Assembly: GCA_025331445.1 (NCBI GenBank)
Contig: JAIWNE010000037.1
Location: 186,001 to 250,000, forward strand
Length of the DNA stretch: 64,000 nucleotides
Source of the DNA: Blakeslea trispora
Taxonomy: Eukaryota; Mucoromycota; Mucoromycetes; Mucorales; Choanephoraceae
Direction of reading: 5' to 3'
Position numbers and translations under genes: made by a program
The notes under the pieces: generated by a model
The model's input: the letters and a program-made list of their open reading frames with translations, nothing else
The model's database searches: none
Told to the model about the DNA's origin: nothing
Shown here: positions 12,334-24,670 of the stretch, in pieces
How the letters are laid out: each line of letters opens with the position of its first letter
Position numbering within the stretch: position 1 is the stretch's first letter

Positions 12334-12709
12334 GAGAAAGTTTATATGAACTAACTCTTGTCATTTGATAGCTATTTTTCGTAGAGTTATCGCATTTTAT
12401 GCGTTCATGATTAGCATAATTTATTAACAGAAAAAGCTTTAAGAGTCATAATTAACTATTTTTTTCCTGCTATATTTCTGAATTGCATACTTCTGAATAG
12501 AATTTCAAATAAACTGTACCGCTTAGAAGTTGCTCATGATAATTAGTAGAATAATAAGTGCAAAGTGTTTTAGTTATTACAAATCATCTTAATTTCTATT
12601 TTACAAAAATTAAATTAATAAATGATTCAGAAATAGAAACAACCTTTTTCCTTTTCTTTTCTTTTTGTAAAATCTTTATTCCAGCTCATTCATATACTCG
12701 ATTACCACT
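12334..12709. other. no gene recognised
   Basis: AT-rich DNA between the TA-flanked element and the KDZ relic; probably the 5' flank of the latter. No ends or repeats were identified. Confidence 0.4.
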
Positions 12710-14952
12710 ATGGCTAACAGCAAAAAAGTTTACAAGTTCTCCAAGTTCAAATGCCCCAAGAAATTCAAGATGCAAACTTACGAGGAAATGGTCGATGAAT
12801 CTTACAGACGAGGAAAAGAAATAGCAGAAAATAGAAAAAAACGACATGAAGAACAAGACCTTTTGAGGCAAGAAAGAGAAAAGAAAGAAAGACAGAGAAA
12901 GGAGAAGAAAGAAGATGAGCGTTTGGCCAGACAGATGTCTTACGCCATCAATCAATTTGATGGTGTAGACCAAAACCTGGATTATGGCCTGGACATGGAT
13001 GATGGTGACAACCAATGGGTTAATGTAGAACAGACAAAGAAAAATTAGGCTGCTCAAGTCAACAAGCAGTGGGTGGATGAGTCTGATTGACTCAAGAACT
13101 TATTTCTCAAGTCATTCGAGCTCAATGGTGAGCCAGACTTATCCCAAGTCAAGGTTGACTTTGGGACTTTTGAATGTTGCTGTCATGACCAAAGACATGC
13201 TGAGCTGACTCTTTATTTCATGAATGGTATGTTTTATTGGTCATTGATTTGATTGTGTTTTCTAAAACCTTTTTTCTGTAATTTTTTTAGCAATACAAAA
13301 GGTTGCTATCAAGTACTGTCAGTGTTATCCTCTGAATGACCAGCTTCTGCTCAATCAATTGATGCCTGGAAGTCTTGTCACACCCAAAAGAGCATTCCAC
13401 ATTGCAATGCTAGACTACCTGCACCTTCTTAAAATGAATGGTCAGGTTTCGAACCATTGGTTTGTGAACACTTCTAACAAGCACTATAACAAGAAAGCTG
13501 TGTTGCCCAAGGTAACTGAACAATTTTGTTTCCCTTGTACTCATATTCATTATTGTTTAACAATATATCTATGTCTAGTACGCCCAAATGAAGAAGAACC
13601 TTCTAAATTCGGTGTACACCAAGTACAGACGTCTGGTTCGTTACGCCAAGGACCATGTCAAGCAAACCTAAGCCTCTGACATTTCCGACAACTGCCTCGC
13701 TTGTGAGGTAATTATCAAAAAACCAATAATCAGAACATAGAGTACTAATGCGAACCAAATATCATAGAATGCTGAGCGAAAACTGGTGACAATGAATGGA
13801 AACTTCCAAATGGAACGTAGAAGGGATGTTTCTCAAATTGAGCTCCCTGTGGATGGAATGTTTTCCCTCTCCATTGGTGAAAAGCCTTTGTGGGGAACAA
13901 GACAAGAAGTTGAAGATGCTGATGCAAACAATGTTGACGAAAAAGTTGATGTAAATCTTAGCTAATCGAATTCCTGTTAGTATTACATACTTATAGATTG
14001 AATAGTGTTTTGCTGAGTCTGTTGAGGACAGCTCATTCAAGGCAAGCAACAACAACAACAGAAACAATTCGAACGACAGATTTGACCAAAACGGTCTCTT
14101 CTCCCTTTCGTGCGCTCGACATGGCGTGCCCGAGCGCATGTACGACATCTATGGTGGTGAAGGGTGTGTCAGTAACTCATCATTGACTATTAAAAATTTA
14201 ACATCTAGTTTGCATAACCACAAGTACGCTGTGGCCTGTGTTGGGCATATGCCAAAAACCAACCCAGAAAACACCAAGTATGGGTTGATGTACGATATCG
14301 CCTGGAGTTAAAAAACTACTTTGTTTTAAGCTATCATATGCGCCAAAGGTTAACTATGCTGATATTTAGAGAAATTATCCTGTGCTCAAAGAAAAAGACA
14401 CCTGGTATGGAGTCACTGCATTTCATGCATACGCCCATACCATGGCTTGTCAAGTGAACTATAACCCGAAGTACATTCCTAACTTTGGGTGTACTGACGA
14501 CGAGGACTGTGAGAGGTTTTGGTCCTACTTGGACGGTTTCGTGTCCTTGACGTGGAGCATGTCCAATAGAAACCGCCTCTTGGCAATCACAGAGTCGGTA
14601 AAACACTTCACCTACCAAAAAATGCTCGAGTTGCGTAAGTTATTCATTATTGAACTTGCCTTGTGCCTTTCTTTTCATCATCTGTTTGTAGCCGAGCAAA
14701 TTTATAAAAAAAAGAAAAAACAAAAAAAAATCAAAATGTACCAAGAAAAAATCATTCAAAAAAAACTACCATTCAAGAAATTGAAGGAAAATGGCTGACC
14801 AACAAAACGTTGCTGTCATTGTCATTAAGTGAACGATACTTCAAATCGTTGTATAAAGAAACCAAGAAAACATATTGAATAAAGAAGAATACCGGTACCT
14901 GGTAAATCAAAAGAAAATGCAATACCTAAAAAAAAATTGTAAGTCAATAGTA

Positions 14953-16279
14953 CAGTGGGCTCCCAAAAATTTTTTGAATTTTTTGAAGCCCGATGTAAAC
15001 ACGTAAGAAATGCAAAATACTCTAGAACCTTTTTTCATCTCTTTTTATAATAAAATGTCCATTAGAAAGTTCTTAAACGACGAAGAAAAGCGTATCATGC
15101 GTGAAATGAGAAAACAAGGAATGAAAGTGTCGCAAATTTCACTCACATTAGGGGTGAGAGAGGCCACCATCTATGCGGCTCTGAAGAGAGCAGAATTAAG
15201 GGGAACCACGGCTCGAGCAAAAGGATCTGGTAGACCAAAAAAGCTATCACCAAGAACACTGAGAATACTCAGAAGAGAGGTGATCTTTAACAGGAGAGCC
15301 AAACTGGCTGAATTGACAGCATCTCTCCCTATTAGAGTTCACCCCTCAACGGTACGTCGTGCTTTGCACAGTATGGGGTTTCGCAACCGTGTGGCCGTGA
15401 GAAAGCCCTTTCTTCTCTGCATCGATTCAATCGACTCAAGTTTGCAGAGAAGTGCCAACATCTCACGGTCGAGGACTGGAAGAAGGTGATATTCACGGAT
15501 GAAAGCTCATTCGACAACGGCAAGAACTCCGCCGCTGTCATGGTTTGGCGCTTAGCAAGTGAGAAGTATCTGGAGGGTTGCTTGACGCCTACTTTTAAGA
15601 GTGGTAGGCCTAGCCTGATGGTTTGGGGAGCCATCAGGTATGACCATAAGTCTGAGCTCCACTTTTGCAGCAATGAAGAGCGAAAGGGACCGGGTTTCGT
15701 ATCATGCATATACGAAAGCCCGCTCCTTAGATTCTATGGAACGGAGCAGGATCTTATCCTAATGGAAGATGGCGCTCCGGTTCATAGATGCAGAGCTGCA
15801 AAAGAATGGAAGGCTCAGAGAGGTATGCAAGTCTTACCATGGCCTGCACAATCGCCTGATTCGAATCCAATCGAAAATTTGTGGATGATAATGAAAAGGC
15901 GTGTGCAGGCCCTTCGGGCTAGAGGTAGGCGCCCAAGGAACTTGGAGGAGTATAAGGCATGCTTGCAAAGGGTTTGAGATGAACTACAACCGCAAGATTG
16001 GAACAAACTCATTGCAAGCATGCCTAGTAGACTTAAAGAGGTCATTAAGAATAAAGGTGGGCCAACTCATCATTAGTCAGCCCTATTTGATTAAATAAAA
16101 ATCTCTTTTTGTTTTTATAAAACTATTTCAGTATAATCTACGAAGACTTCTAGCAATTATTTATACGTTTAAAGGGTTTAGTAGAAGCTAAGTAGTCCTT
16201 TGAAGATCATTATCATTACATATTATCATTTCAATTTTGCGGGTTTTAAATAATTTAAAAATTTTTTGGGAGCCCACTA
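14953..16279 (+). mobile_element. Tc1/mariner-like element inserted in the KDZ relic, 1.33 kb
   Basis: Ends agtgggctcccaaaaa (from 14954) and its reverse complement (to 16278) are flanked by TA at 14951-14952 and 16280-16281. One plus-strand DD34E transposase reading occupies most of the element. It splits the KDZ relic, so it is younger than that relic's decay or contributed to it. Confidence 0.82.
15055..16076 (+). pseudogene. Tc1-like DD34E transposase, broken
   Basis: The N-terminal half (15055 to about 15410) is a paired-like double HTH with a GRPKK linker motif. A frameshift near 15405-15415 moves the reading to the frame that carries DWKKVIFTDESSF, MVWGAIRYD, LILMEDGAPVH and SPDSNPIENLW. 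The spacing between the second Asp and the final Glu is 34 residues, the DD34E signature. A TGA at about 15976-15978 then interrupts the C-terminus, which continues to a natural stop at 16074-16076. All three catalytic acids remain, so the frameshift and nonsense codon are the inactivating lesions visible. Confidence 0.8.
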
Positions 16280-17078
16280 TACATCATAGCTTGTTTCGAT
16301 TATCTGATTTCATTTTGTAGAGAAAAACTTGACTAATTTGTCATAAAACATGAAAAAAATCAAAGGCTTCTTCAGCACTTTCCGTTTGACAGAAGTCGAA
16401 GTGGCATCTCCGTATGACCACTTGTTAAAAAAAACTATTAACTCTGAAGTCACTGATTTTTTAATCATACTTGTCCAAAATTTTGTGTTTGCTCTCGCAC
16501 TTAAAGAGAAGCAGCTCACCGGCAACGGTAAAATTGGTAAGTTCATTCACCTTCATTTGATTCAGTTCAATAACACCATTGATGGTAAATGTAGGTTCCA
16601 AGAAAGCCGCAAGGCTCATTCTTGCAACTAAAAATATCACTACCAATGCCAAAATGGTCATTGAGTTCCTCAATGAACATTTGTTAAAAAAATTGTTGTA
16701 AGTTGATATGTAATGACTAGAAAAAGAAAAAGAAAAAGAAAACTAACTGTTATATGAATATATCTTTAGCTTAAGAAGAACAAAAAACATTGTATTGAGA
16801 GTCTGCAAGCAGCTATCAATAAATTCTCAAAGCAAGAGGTTTTGATGTTGTGCGAAGATGTTTTGGACTGGCACAGTCTATGGCGACTAGAAGAGGAAGT
16901 CATGCTGCTCGAGGTAAAGGATTGATGTCAATGTAATATCTTTTCAATCAAAAAGCTGAACTCTCGCTTTAGGAAGGAGACAAGCGGTTCGTCCGCAACC
17001 TCGTTGAATAACTTGTCTGTATTCAAAAGGCAATTGCCAAGCCTGAGCATCTTGCCTTGCTTGAGCAAGAGCAACATA

Positions 17079-17294
17079 CAGTGACCCGCAAAACTGTTCA
17101 AAAAGTTTTTTTTTTACTTTGAACCTTATGATCGGGTATTCAAACACATTTTAAACCCCTTTTGTCATACCTTGTTAGAAAGCCTCAGTAGTTTACTATA
17201 TGATGACCAGGTTGCACAATGATTGGTTGACCTTGAAATGAATACAATTATTTTTAAAAAAAAAAAAAGTCTTTTTGAGCAGTTTTGCGTGTGT
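17079..17294 (+). repeat. Tc1 long TIR, left (17079 element)
   Basis: Matches the reverse complement of 18505-18715 with a few differences, mostly in poly-A/T runs. The end motif cagtgacccgcaaaactg recurs inverted near the inner edge. Confidence 0.85.
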
Positions 17295-17308
17295 GCATTA
17301 TATTTTTA

Positions 17309-18341
17309 TTAATAGGGGATTTGACCACCTTTAGCGGCAATAAGATCAGCTATTCTATTAGGCATGCTTTCAACAAGATTGTTGCATGTTTCAGGATCAA
17401 TATTTGTTCCAAATTTGAGTTACACGATCAAATAACTCAGCAATAGAGCCTGGAGCAGTGTCAAAGGCAGCTAAACGTCTTTTGACTATACTCCAAAGGT
17501 TCTCAATGGGATTCAAGTCGGGCGAGAAGGACGGCCAGTCGAGAACTTGAATGTTGCAATCCTTGAGATGACGTTTGGTATGCTTGGAAGTATGCTTGGG
17601 GTCATTATCATGCTGAAATATGGCGTCATCCTCAGTATAACCATAGAATTCTAGCGATCTGACCAACTCATCGTCTATGATTTGAGTGTACAACTCAAAG
17701 TCCATCTTGCCATTGATCTTCGCAAGAAAGCCTGGACCTTTCCAACAAAAGCAGCCCCAAAGCATGATGGAACCACCTCCATGCTTGTAGAGATGGTCAA
17801 GCTGAAACGCTTTCAACTCCTTATCATCGGCTTTCCAAACCCATTGAGCACCATCCGAGCCAATTCTGTTGATTTTGGTCTCATTGGAGAACATCACGGA
17901 CCTCCAATCGTTGATAGTCCAACTTCTGTGAGCCTCGGCCCATTCCAAGCGGTCTTTCATACGCTTAGGTGTTAGAGGAAGGACCTTTGGCTTATGAATA
18001 GCCGTCATTTTGGCGCTTTTGAGAAACCTACGCACGGTATCCTCAGAAACAACAACTTGTTGATCAACCAAGAATCGCTGCGCATCTTTTGCGGTCTTGA
18101 AAACGCCAATAGAAAGACCTTGAAGTACCTTGCGACCGAGATTCTTGCTGATCTTACCTGGTCGGCCACCCGCATGTTGAGGAATCTCCAAGTTCAGCTC
18201 ACCACGAATGTTTGAAACGGTACCTTGACTGATACCAAGCTGACGCGCTACTTCGCGAACATTTTTACCTTTGGAAAGCATAGCTTTCGCGTCATTTCGT
18301 TTGTCATTGCTGATGTGTTTGGGCATGTTGGTAGATGTCAA
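17309..18341 (-). pseudogene. Tc1-like transposase with lost first catalytic Asp and C-terminal frameshift
   Basis: The reading frame is open from ATG 18341 for 314 residues. It has an HTH N-terminus (VREVARQLGISQGTVSNI), a GRPGK linker, and the catalytic region with LWGCFCWKGPG, QHDNDPKHT and SPDLNPIENLW. Spacing between the second Asp and the Glu is 34, as in DD34E enzymes. Where the sister element at 30918 has FTDETKINR, this one reads FSNETKINR, so the first catalytic Asp is Asn and the enzyme should be inactive. One extra T near 17400 shifts the frame; in the other frame the usual C-terminus (SMPNRIADLIAAKGG) runs to the natural stop at 17309-17311. Confidence 0.85.
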
Positions 18342-18504
18342 GTAGATGTAACTAGATGGAGCAATGTCGATTAAATTGGTCTGACAAAACCAACCAAAAT
18401 TTACACAAACCTTTAAAAAAGTGAAGAGAAGAAGAAAAAAAACAATTACGCGTCAAAATAATTTCAAATACTAGCCCCCCTCCCTTCGTTATAATTTTTC
18501 TCGG

Positions 18505-18715
18505 ACACACGCAAAACTGTTCAAAAAGACTTTTTTTTTTAAATAGTGGTATTCATTTCAAGGTCAACCAATCATTGTGCAACCTGGTCATCATATAGTA
18601 AACTACTGAGGCTTTCTAACAAGGTATGACAAAAGGGGTTTAAAATGTGTTTGAATACCCGATCATAAGGTTCAAAGTAAAAAAAAAACTTTTTGAACAG
18701 TTTTGCGGGTCACTG
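18505..18715 (-). repeat. Tc1 long TIR, right (17079 element)
   Basis: Reverse complement partner of 17079-17294. Confidence 0.85.
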
Positions 18716-18720
18716 TATTT

Positions 18721-18987
18721 CCAACCACACTGTATTTGTTTGTAGCTTGCCTATGTCTTTAGATCTCTCTGTTGATGCAATTTTTACGTTTTTGAATCCG
18801 CTAGTTTCTCCGCGTTTGAGCTTTTATTTTCACGTAATTGAGCTAATTTTTTCCAGAATTGATATAGCTAAAATTCCGGCGCTAACATAGATTTTCCCGG
18901 GTTTAACTTGAAATTACGATAAAACAATAAAGAGCGATTCAAACCCCGCATCTTAACCACTGACGTGAATTTTTAGTACAAAATTCT
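18721..18987 (+). other. KDZ flank and left piece of CACTA fragment B
   Basis: No gene. The last part (about 18921-18987) matches 5395-5455 of CACTA copy A and continues beyond the hAT insertion at 22682. A cggcgctaacat motif at 18878-18889 resembles the MULE terminal motif but has no partner. Confidence 0.5.
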
Positions 18988-21900
18988 TATGGATCGCAGT
19001 CGGTTCGGTTCCAACCAACTGCAGAACCGTCGGTTCCATAATCGTAACCTAACCGACTCCACTTTCTTGATCTCATAACCGACTCGAAACCGAACCGACA
19101 AAACCGACAAAACCGTCGGTTCTGTGTAACTCGGTTCCAATCTCAAAATGGAAGTGCTTGGTTTTTGAATTCATTAAAGAAAAGTTGACAAACTCATATA
19201 GTTTTAATTAAATTGAAGCAAGTTTTTTATTTAAATATGTCAGATAGAAAATGTAGATATAGAGAAAAAAATATATAAGCGGTAAAATCAATAAAAAAAA
19301 ATTGTTAAAAAAAAAGTTTATGCATTTGCTTGTTGTTGTACTTCTTGAATCCAATAACTTGATAGAACAAGCACTTTCACATTTTTGGCAGCAAGTTTAG
19401 CCCTTGCGCAAGTAGTAATTCTTTCTGCTCTCGAAAAAAGACGTTCGCATGGTGTTGATGTTGAAGGTACTGAAAGATACTTTTTTGCCATTAATGACAA
19501 AGTTGGATACTTTCCACCTTCTGATCTGGGTACCGAGTAATTTTTCCATGTTTGCAAGATATTTTTCAATTCGATTTGACTGTTATTTAAATCAAAAAAA
19601 TCTTCATCAATTTCTTCTTCATTTTCTTCAACCTCTTCAGCACTTGTTGTATTCGTCATGCTGTCCAAAAACTGCACCACCTCTGCATCGCTCATGTAGT
19701 CACTGACAGACTCTTTTTCCTTGCCTTTAGAGACTTCTTTGACAGGCTTGGTCGAAAAAAGCTGATGAACGGGCCCTTCTTGAATATACTGGTCTAGTTC
19801 GTCTGCAGAAAGCGAGTTCGACAGAGAGGAATGTGCTATTTTTTTCATCATGAACCCAAACAAAAAGCTACCTTGTACTGCTACTGATTGCCGTGCCTCA
19901 GATTCGGTGGTAAGCGTACTGGTACTGTCAACTCCCTTAAACGTTCTTAACCATTCTTGCTTCACCAAGTACTCGCACTGCTCCCCAAAGTCACCCCAGC
20001 CACCATCAATATGCCAAAGACCAAACTTGATTGAAGGATCCATAGCTGTTGCAATAGAATACACGCTAGTATTGTTAGTAGCTGTGTAATACTGGATCAA
20101 TTTCTTTCGAGCTTCATATGCTCCTGTCAAAATTCGCTAGGTACCAAGGTCAAAGTGCATCAGTTCATCAGAGTGTTCGATTTTATCCACTACATCTTCG
20201 ACTTGACAAGTGCTTGAGGGATAGTGATCTACTAAGATGTTATCCAGATGATCTTACAGAGCATTATAGATCATGACAGCTCGATTTACAGTGGGATATC
20301 TAAGTGCAAATACTTCATATTTAGTAATTTGTTCATCTATTAGGAGTGAAAAATTCAATTTACCTTTGTCCAGAGGCCCAGAGTGTAGCTTGTTCAAATG
20401 GATCCAACAGATGGTGGACTTCTTCAAGATACTGAATTTCGTCATCGTTGAGCTCAAAGTTGTGTAAGCCAGTGTTCAAAGGTGCTCTTGGACATGTTCG
20501 TTTGTAGGCAGCCTTCATCTTCAGACCAACACCAATCATTTGCTTGGTTGAATTCCAGCGTGTGCGTACATCTATTACAAGTTTTTGATGTTTGATACCA
20601 ACAGCATCGCAAGCTTCTTCATATAGTCGACTGAGATTATGAGATGCTCTAAGCAAAAAAAAATGTTAGCATATGGAACTGAAAGACATACTTGTTCACA
20701 TACCTTATCTTGACAATGCCTCTTCTGAGCTTGAGGATGGGATTGAACTGATAGGCATCAGATACATCAACTTCAATAGTCTCAGCAACATTGTAGATTG
20801 AAGAATTACTGATAGGTGCTTGAACATTTAATCCTTTTGCAAGTAATTGTTGGCAGCTGAGGTTGATGACATGGCCAATACAGGAAATCCAATTTTCTTG
20901 CTCGTCAAAGCGCATGTTGGTTAGTTTGCTGATTTCGGTCATTATTTTACCCATATTGGAGCCGTTGTCGGTGGTAATACAAAAAAGCTTGCTTTCGATC
21001 TTGAAGTCTCTCAACACTTGCATAAATACTTCAGCAAGATATTCACCTGATGAAAAAAATGTTAGCAAATGCATCAAAGCGTTGACTTTAGATACTTACC
21101 GGTATGTTTGCTTTTGAGTTCTTCAAATCCAATCACTACTTGCTTAGGCTCCCAATTGCAATCAATGAAATGAGCGATTATGCCGAGAAAATCAACATTG
21201 GTAGTCGAAGTCCAAACATCGCAAGTGAATGAGATGAATTCTTGTTGTGAAAGGTAAGTTGTCATTTTAACTTTCAACTCGTTGTAGTACTGTTGTATAT
21301 CTTTTTTTATGGTGTTTGCTGAAACAAGTTGAACATCTCTTCAACAAGTGCTTAGTCATGTTGCTGGTAGATGAATCAGGAGTGTAGTAAGAAGCATTGC
21401 AGCAATCGCTCGCTTTGATGTTATCATTTTTATAGTCAAAGTTGCAGAAGAAAAAGTTTTCTAAACGGAATGAGTACCCTAAATCAATCATCCAAACGAC
21501 CTGCTTCGATTGCTTTGCATTGACTATCTTAACACCAGGAATAGGACGAGAAAAGTTGGCAAGAGAAGGAGCAACAGGATTGTGTTTTCTTTTTTTGTTT
21601 CTACCGGAAGAGCTGCTTGATGAGACGATTGAAAGCTCCTGAGTTTCCTCCAAGAATGAGCCCAAAGAAGATACTTCAGACACATTGTTGTAAGAGTCAA
21701 AGTCAAAAGAAGAGTTAAGATATTCTTGTAAAGTAGAAGAAAGTACCAAGTCGTCATTAGATGAAGAAGCGGCGCCAAAAGAGTTGTTGTTGTTAGGGTT
21801 CATTGAAAATAGAAGAAGAACTATGGTAAAAAAGAGATAAAGATATTGTAAACCCCGGATTGTATTGTCAGGTTTTTATACTTTTTTACCATCCATCAAA

Positions 21901-22681
21901 AAACTACCTTTTTAGTCGCTTGTCCTGAACAAAGATGGTATTCTTGAGAGTTAAAGAAATAAATGGCATTGATGACTAAAAAGGAAATTTTCTTCCAAAA
22001 TTTGCGGTAGTATTCTGAAATTGGAAATTTAAGTCTCTTGTCTTGCTGAACAATAAGAAAAGTAAATTTCTAAAATTGATGTATTTCCATGGAAAAGACA
22101 TAATCACTTTGCTTATATAGAAATGAGAGTGCCTAAGTCCTAAAAAGAAAAAGCTTTTACTGAAATAACATATTATGAGTTGAATCTGGTTTTTTCTTAT
22201 AAAATAGAAATACTTTTTAATTTAGAGCTTTGTATCAAAATATATCGACTGATACTTCTCAAAGTTCATAAATTTAATTCTTTGAAATTGATGTCGTTCG
22301 ACAATGGTGCTTTTTGGTGCGTTATTGTGAGCGAAATAAGCTGAAATAACATCATGTTGTAAGCATATTTATAAGTTTTGATATCGATAGATCTTTCGTA
22401 TTGAAAACGTTACATTAATTGACATGCCAAAAAATATATAACAGTGAAGGTTAATTTATTGAAAAGACGGTAAGCATAAAAAATGTATGTGTGCACAAAT
22501 GTTTAGGTACAATAAGAAAAAGCGTTTATGTAAATAAACCAAAATAGTGTATACCTACTCATTCAGTAGCACAATATCAGAACCGAACTGAGAATCGAAC
22601 CGACTATCAATTTTCGCAGAACCGACTTTTTCAGTCGAGTCGGTTCAGAACCGAACCGTAACCGACAGATTGCGATTCCTA
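18988..22681 (-). mobile_element. hAT transposon inserted in CACTA fragment B, 3.7 kb
   Basis: The left end starts tatggatcgcagtcggtt and the right end, read inward, starts taggaatcgcaatctgtc. These are imperfect hAT-type terminal repeats followed by GC-rich cggttc repeats on both sides. Flanking 8-mers aaaattct (18980-18987) and aaaattcg (22682-22689) match at seven of eight positions, the expected 8-base target duplication. Removing the element restores colinearity with CACTA copy A (5395-5560). It carries one minus-strand gene. Confidence 0.85.
19318..21803 (-). pseudogene. hAT-family transposase (BED finger, hAT dimerisation domain), broken
   Basis: Exon 1 starts at ATG 21803 with a Ser/Asn-rich N-terminus and a BED-like zinc finger (CNASYYTPDSSTSNMTKHLL ... 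C). A seven-A run at 21302-21308 shifts the frame; the downstream reading continues as IQQYYNELKVKMTTYLS and FTCDVWTST. Exons then run 21046-20704 (CITTDNGSNMGK, CIGHVINL), 20648-20364 (RTRWNSTKQM) and 20299-19318, with phase-compatible GT-AG junctions. The last exon holds two in-frame stops (20254-20256 and 20137-20139). It ends with the typical hAT C-terminal block: YPTLSLMAKKYLSVPSTSTP, ERLFSRAER, RAKLAAKNVKVLVLSSYW. The gene encoded the transposase of this element; two nonsense codons and a homopolymer frameshift make this copy inactive unless they are assembly errors. Confidence 0.85.
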
Positions 22682-23524
22682 AAAATTCGTCACACCACAA
22701 AATAAACCCAGCGATTTAAGTGACCCTTCCATTTTTTGTTAAAAACAAAATAAATACCTCTTTTTCTTGCAACCAATGAAAAGATTTTGTGGTGATTGTA
22801 CCATATTTGATATAAGCAATCTATAAAAAGATTGTCATTACTAAAGAAGTAGCCTATTAAAAGAACTGCAATCGCGGAAAGAGAATTATTACTTAGTTAA
22901 GAAAAGATTAAGGGACTCACCCTGAAATGTAGTAGAAGTATTCAGACTCAAACTGAATACGACTCAGATAAATTACATACGAGATTATAAATGACAGCTG
23001 AGATCAATTTCCTGATTGATCCAATCAAGTGAGTCCAGTACTCTCAAACTAGTCAGACATCAATAACAATAACCATTATTATAACCAAGGCGAGTCTTAA
23101 AGATTTACTCATCAACTATTATATCTACTCTCAGTTTTAATACTCGGATAAACCAATCTCAAATCATTTTGTATAAATAGCCATTGTAATTTTACTAGAT
23201 AGAAAGGCATCTCTCTCTATCAAAATAAAAGGATTATCAAAGTACTCACTTGTTTTTTGTTCTGTATACTCCTATTTTTCAAATATGTCTCGATTCAATC
23301 TGCTTCATCTAAAAGGAACTGAAGTGGAAGTGTTTTTGCTTTTAGTGAACCCTTTTAAATCAACCAACAAGTTTGATTTGTCTAATTATCAGGAACAAAT
23401 GATAAACCAATCACTACATATAGTTTTTAATAAGATGAAAGTGAAAGCAATATAAAAAAGTTAAAAGAGCCATTTAAAACAATCGTATAATTCTATATAA
23501 ACAAATTTCAAAGCATCACTTGGA
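22682..23524 (+). other. CACTA fragment B, leader region with a probable insertion
   Basis: About 22682-22790 and 23280-23524 match the leader of CACTA copy A (5450-5560 and 5758-5998). The roughly 480 bases between them differ from copy A and carry a TATA-like tataaatag near 23172, so they may be an LTR or another small insertion. I could not define its ends. Confidence 0.45.
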
Positions 23525-23703
23525 ATGTCTACCGTAGAGAGAACCTATTACTCCCATTGTGATGAATGCAGTGAAAACCCCATGAACGAACGCTTCTTGA
23601 AGCAGTTTGCTTACAGATACCACTTAAGACAAATCAAGTTTGAAGGCGAGATTTACGAAAAATGAAAAACTACCTACAGTAAGTACAAGGCATGCAAATT
23701 ATA
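23525..23703 (+). pseudogene. tnp2-type transposase first exon, CACTA fragment B
   Basis: Homologous to exon 1 of copy A (5999-6152). It keeps the ATG, most of the cysteine motif (now SHCDEC) and the GTAAGT donor near 23681, but a TGA interrupts it near 23663. The match ends shortly after the donor, so only the 5' end of a CACTA element is left here. Confidence 0.7.
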
Positions 23704-24296
23704 ACAACCGATTCTGATATTGTCGTATTTAGGCATATACAGAAGCCGGAACGACTTATAATCGGAAATTCAATTAATCATCATCAAAGGTTATTTTGAC
23801 AGGTAATGTTAAAATAACAATAAATCAAATAATGTTCACGAAGTTGGAAAACTAAAATCATTTCAGATATTACAAGAGGTAGTCCTGAAATCAAACATCT
23901 AACAAGCATTGGTAAAAAGCGATGATATGACATATAAAGCGTTCAATGTGCCTAGCTAACACATTGAAAGCATGATCAGATTTATATTCATTGACTCTCT
24001 TTTCATCAATACTTGAATTAGCTATATGACATGACACATGTGATAGCAGGATGGTTGCATAGGCCTTATAATACCAAGGTAGCAGCATCTAACAAATCAA
24101 GCAATGATTCTAGAGATTTCATTATAAGAAAAGACTAAATCATTACTTGGATAAAGATAGTTCTGAGACATAATTACAAAGGGCTTGTCTATCGTTATCA
24201 CCTAATCTAAACTGATCTTAACATTCAACGAAACAAATGAACAAGTATGAAACAGTTATGCCTGATATAGTGAAACACTAATCAAGATTAAACATA
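23704..24296. other. no gene recognised
   Basis: AT-rich DNA between CACTA fragment B and the pogo-like element. No repeat or coding signal was identified. Confidence 0.45.
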
Positions 24297-24670
24297 CAGT
24301 CAGACCTCGATTTTGTCATACTTAATTTTGTCATAACCTCGATTTTGTCATACGATTTGGCTCCACCAACTCTCGGTAGTATGTAAATATGACTAAATTT
24401 TGATTTTGTCATAGTCATAAAATTTACAGAAACCGTATGACAGAATTTTAACTTTTAAAAAAATATTATTGGATATTTTATATTTTAAATTCAGTAGAAT
24501 AGCAAAAAATTGGATTTTTTTGAGAAAAATCTATGATTATACTTTGTACTTCAAGACATTCTTGCTCTGGTCTTACTTTTTTGTCTAATCTAACAAACTT
24601 AAAACATTTATGTGGCTATGCACAACATATCAAACGCTTCACCTCTTGTTCTAGTCAATGCTTAGCAAGC

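Larger units (their letters stand above)
12710..17076 (+). pseudogene. KDZ (Kyakuja-Dileera-Zisupton) transposase relic
   Basis: Several exons of a KDZ-type transposase can be followed on the plus strand. A lysine/glutamate-rich N-terminal segment begins at ATG 12710. Then come CCCHDQRH, CQCYPLNDQ and a P.tAF-like stretch (TPKRAFHIAMLDY) near 13150-13440. Near 14040-14160 there is DQNGLFSLSCARHGVPERM, near 14220-14310 TKYGLMYDIAW, and near 14400-14630 the hallmark FHAYAHTMACQ, CERFWSYLDGF and MSNRNR motifs. The frame is interrupted by stops (for example 13046, 13087 and 13669) and by a Tc1 element at 14953-16279, after which helical C-terminal fragments continue to about 17076. A further Tc1 element abuts there. 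It is an inactive relic; outer ends were not found. Confidence 0.75.
17079..18715 (-). mobile_element. Tc1/mariner-like element with ~213-base TIRs, 1.64 kb
   Basis: Long inverted repeats at 17079-17294 and 18505-18715 start cagtgacccgcaaaactgtt. TA dinucleotides at 17077-17078 and 18716-18717 are the target duplication. Each TIR also carries a second inverted copy of the gcaaaactgttcaaaaag motif near its inner edge, resembling the IR/DR arrangement of long-TIR Tc1 elements. The transposase gene is on the minus strand. Confidence 0.87.

Noticed and set aside
18878..18900. cggcgctaacat as a second MULE terminus
   Set aside because: Only about 10 bases match the MULE TIR and no inverted partner was found.
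22797..23280. Solo LTR inside CACTA fragment B
   Set aside because: A TATA box is present and copy A lacks the segment, but I found no TG...CA limits with a matching target duplication.
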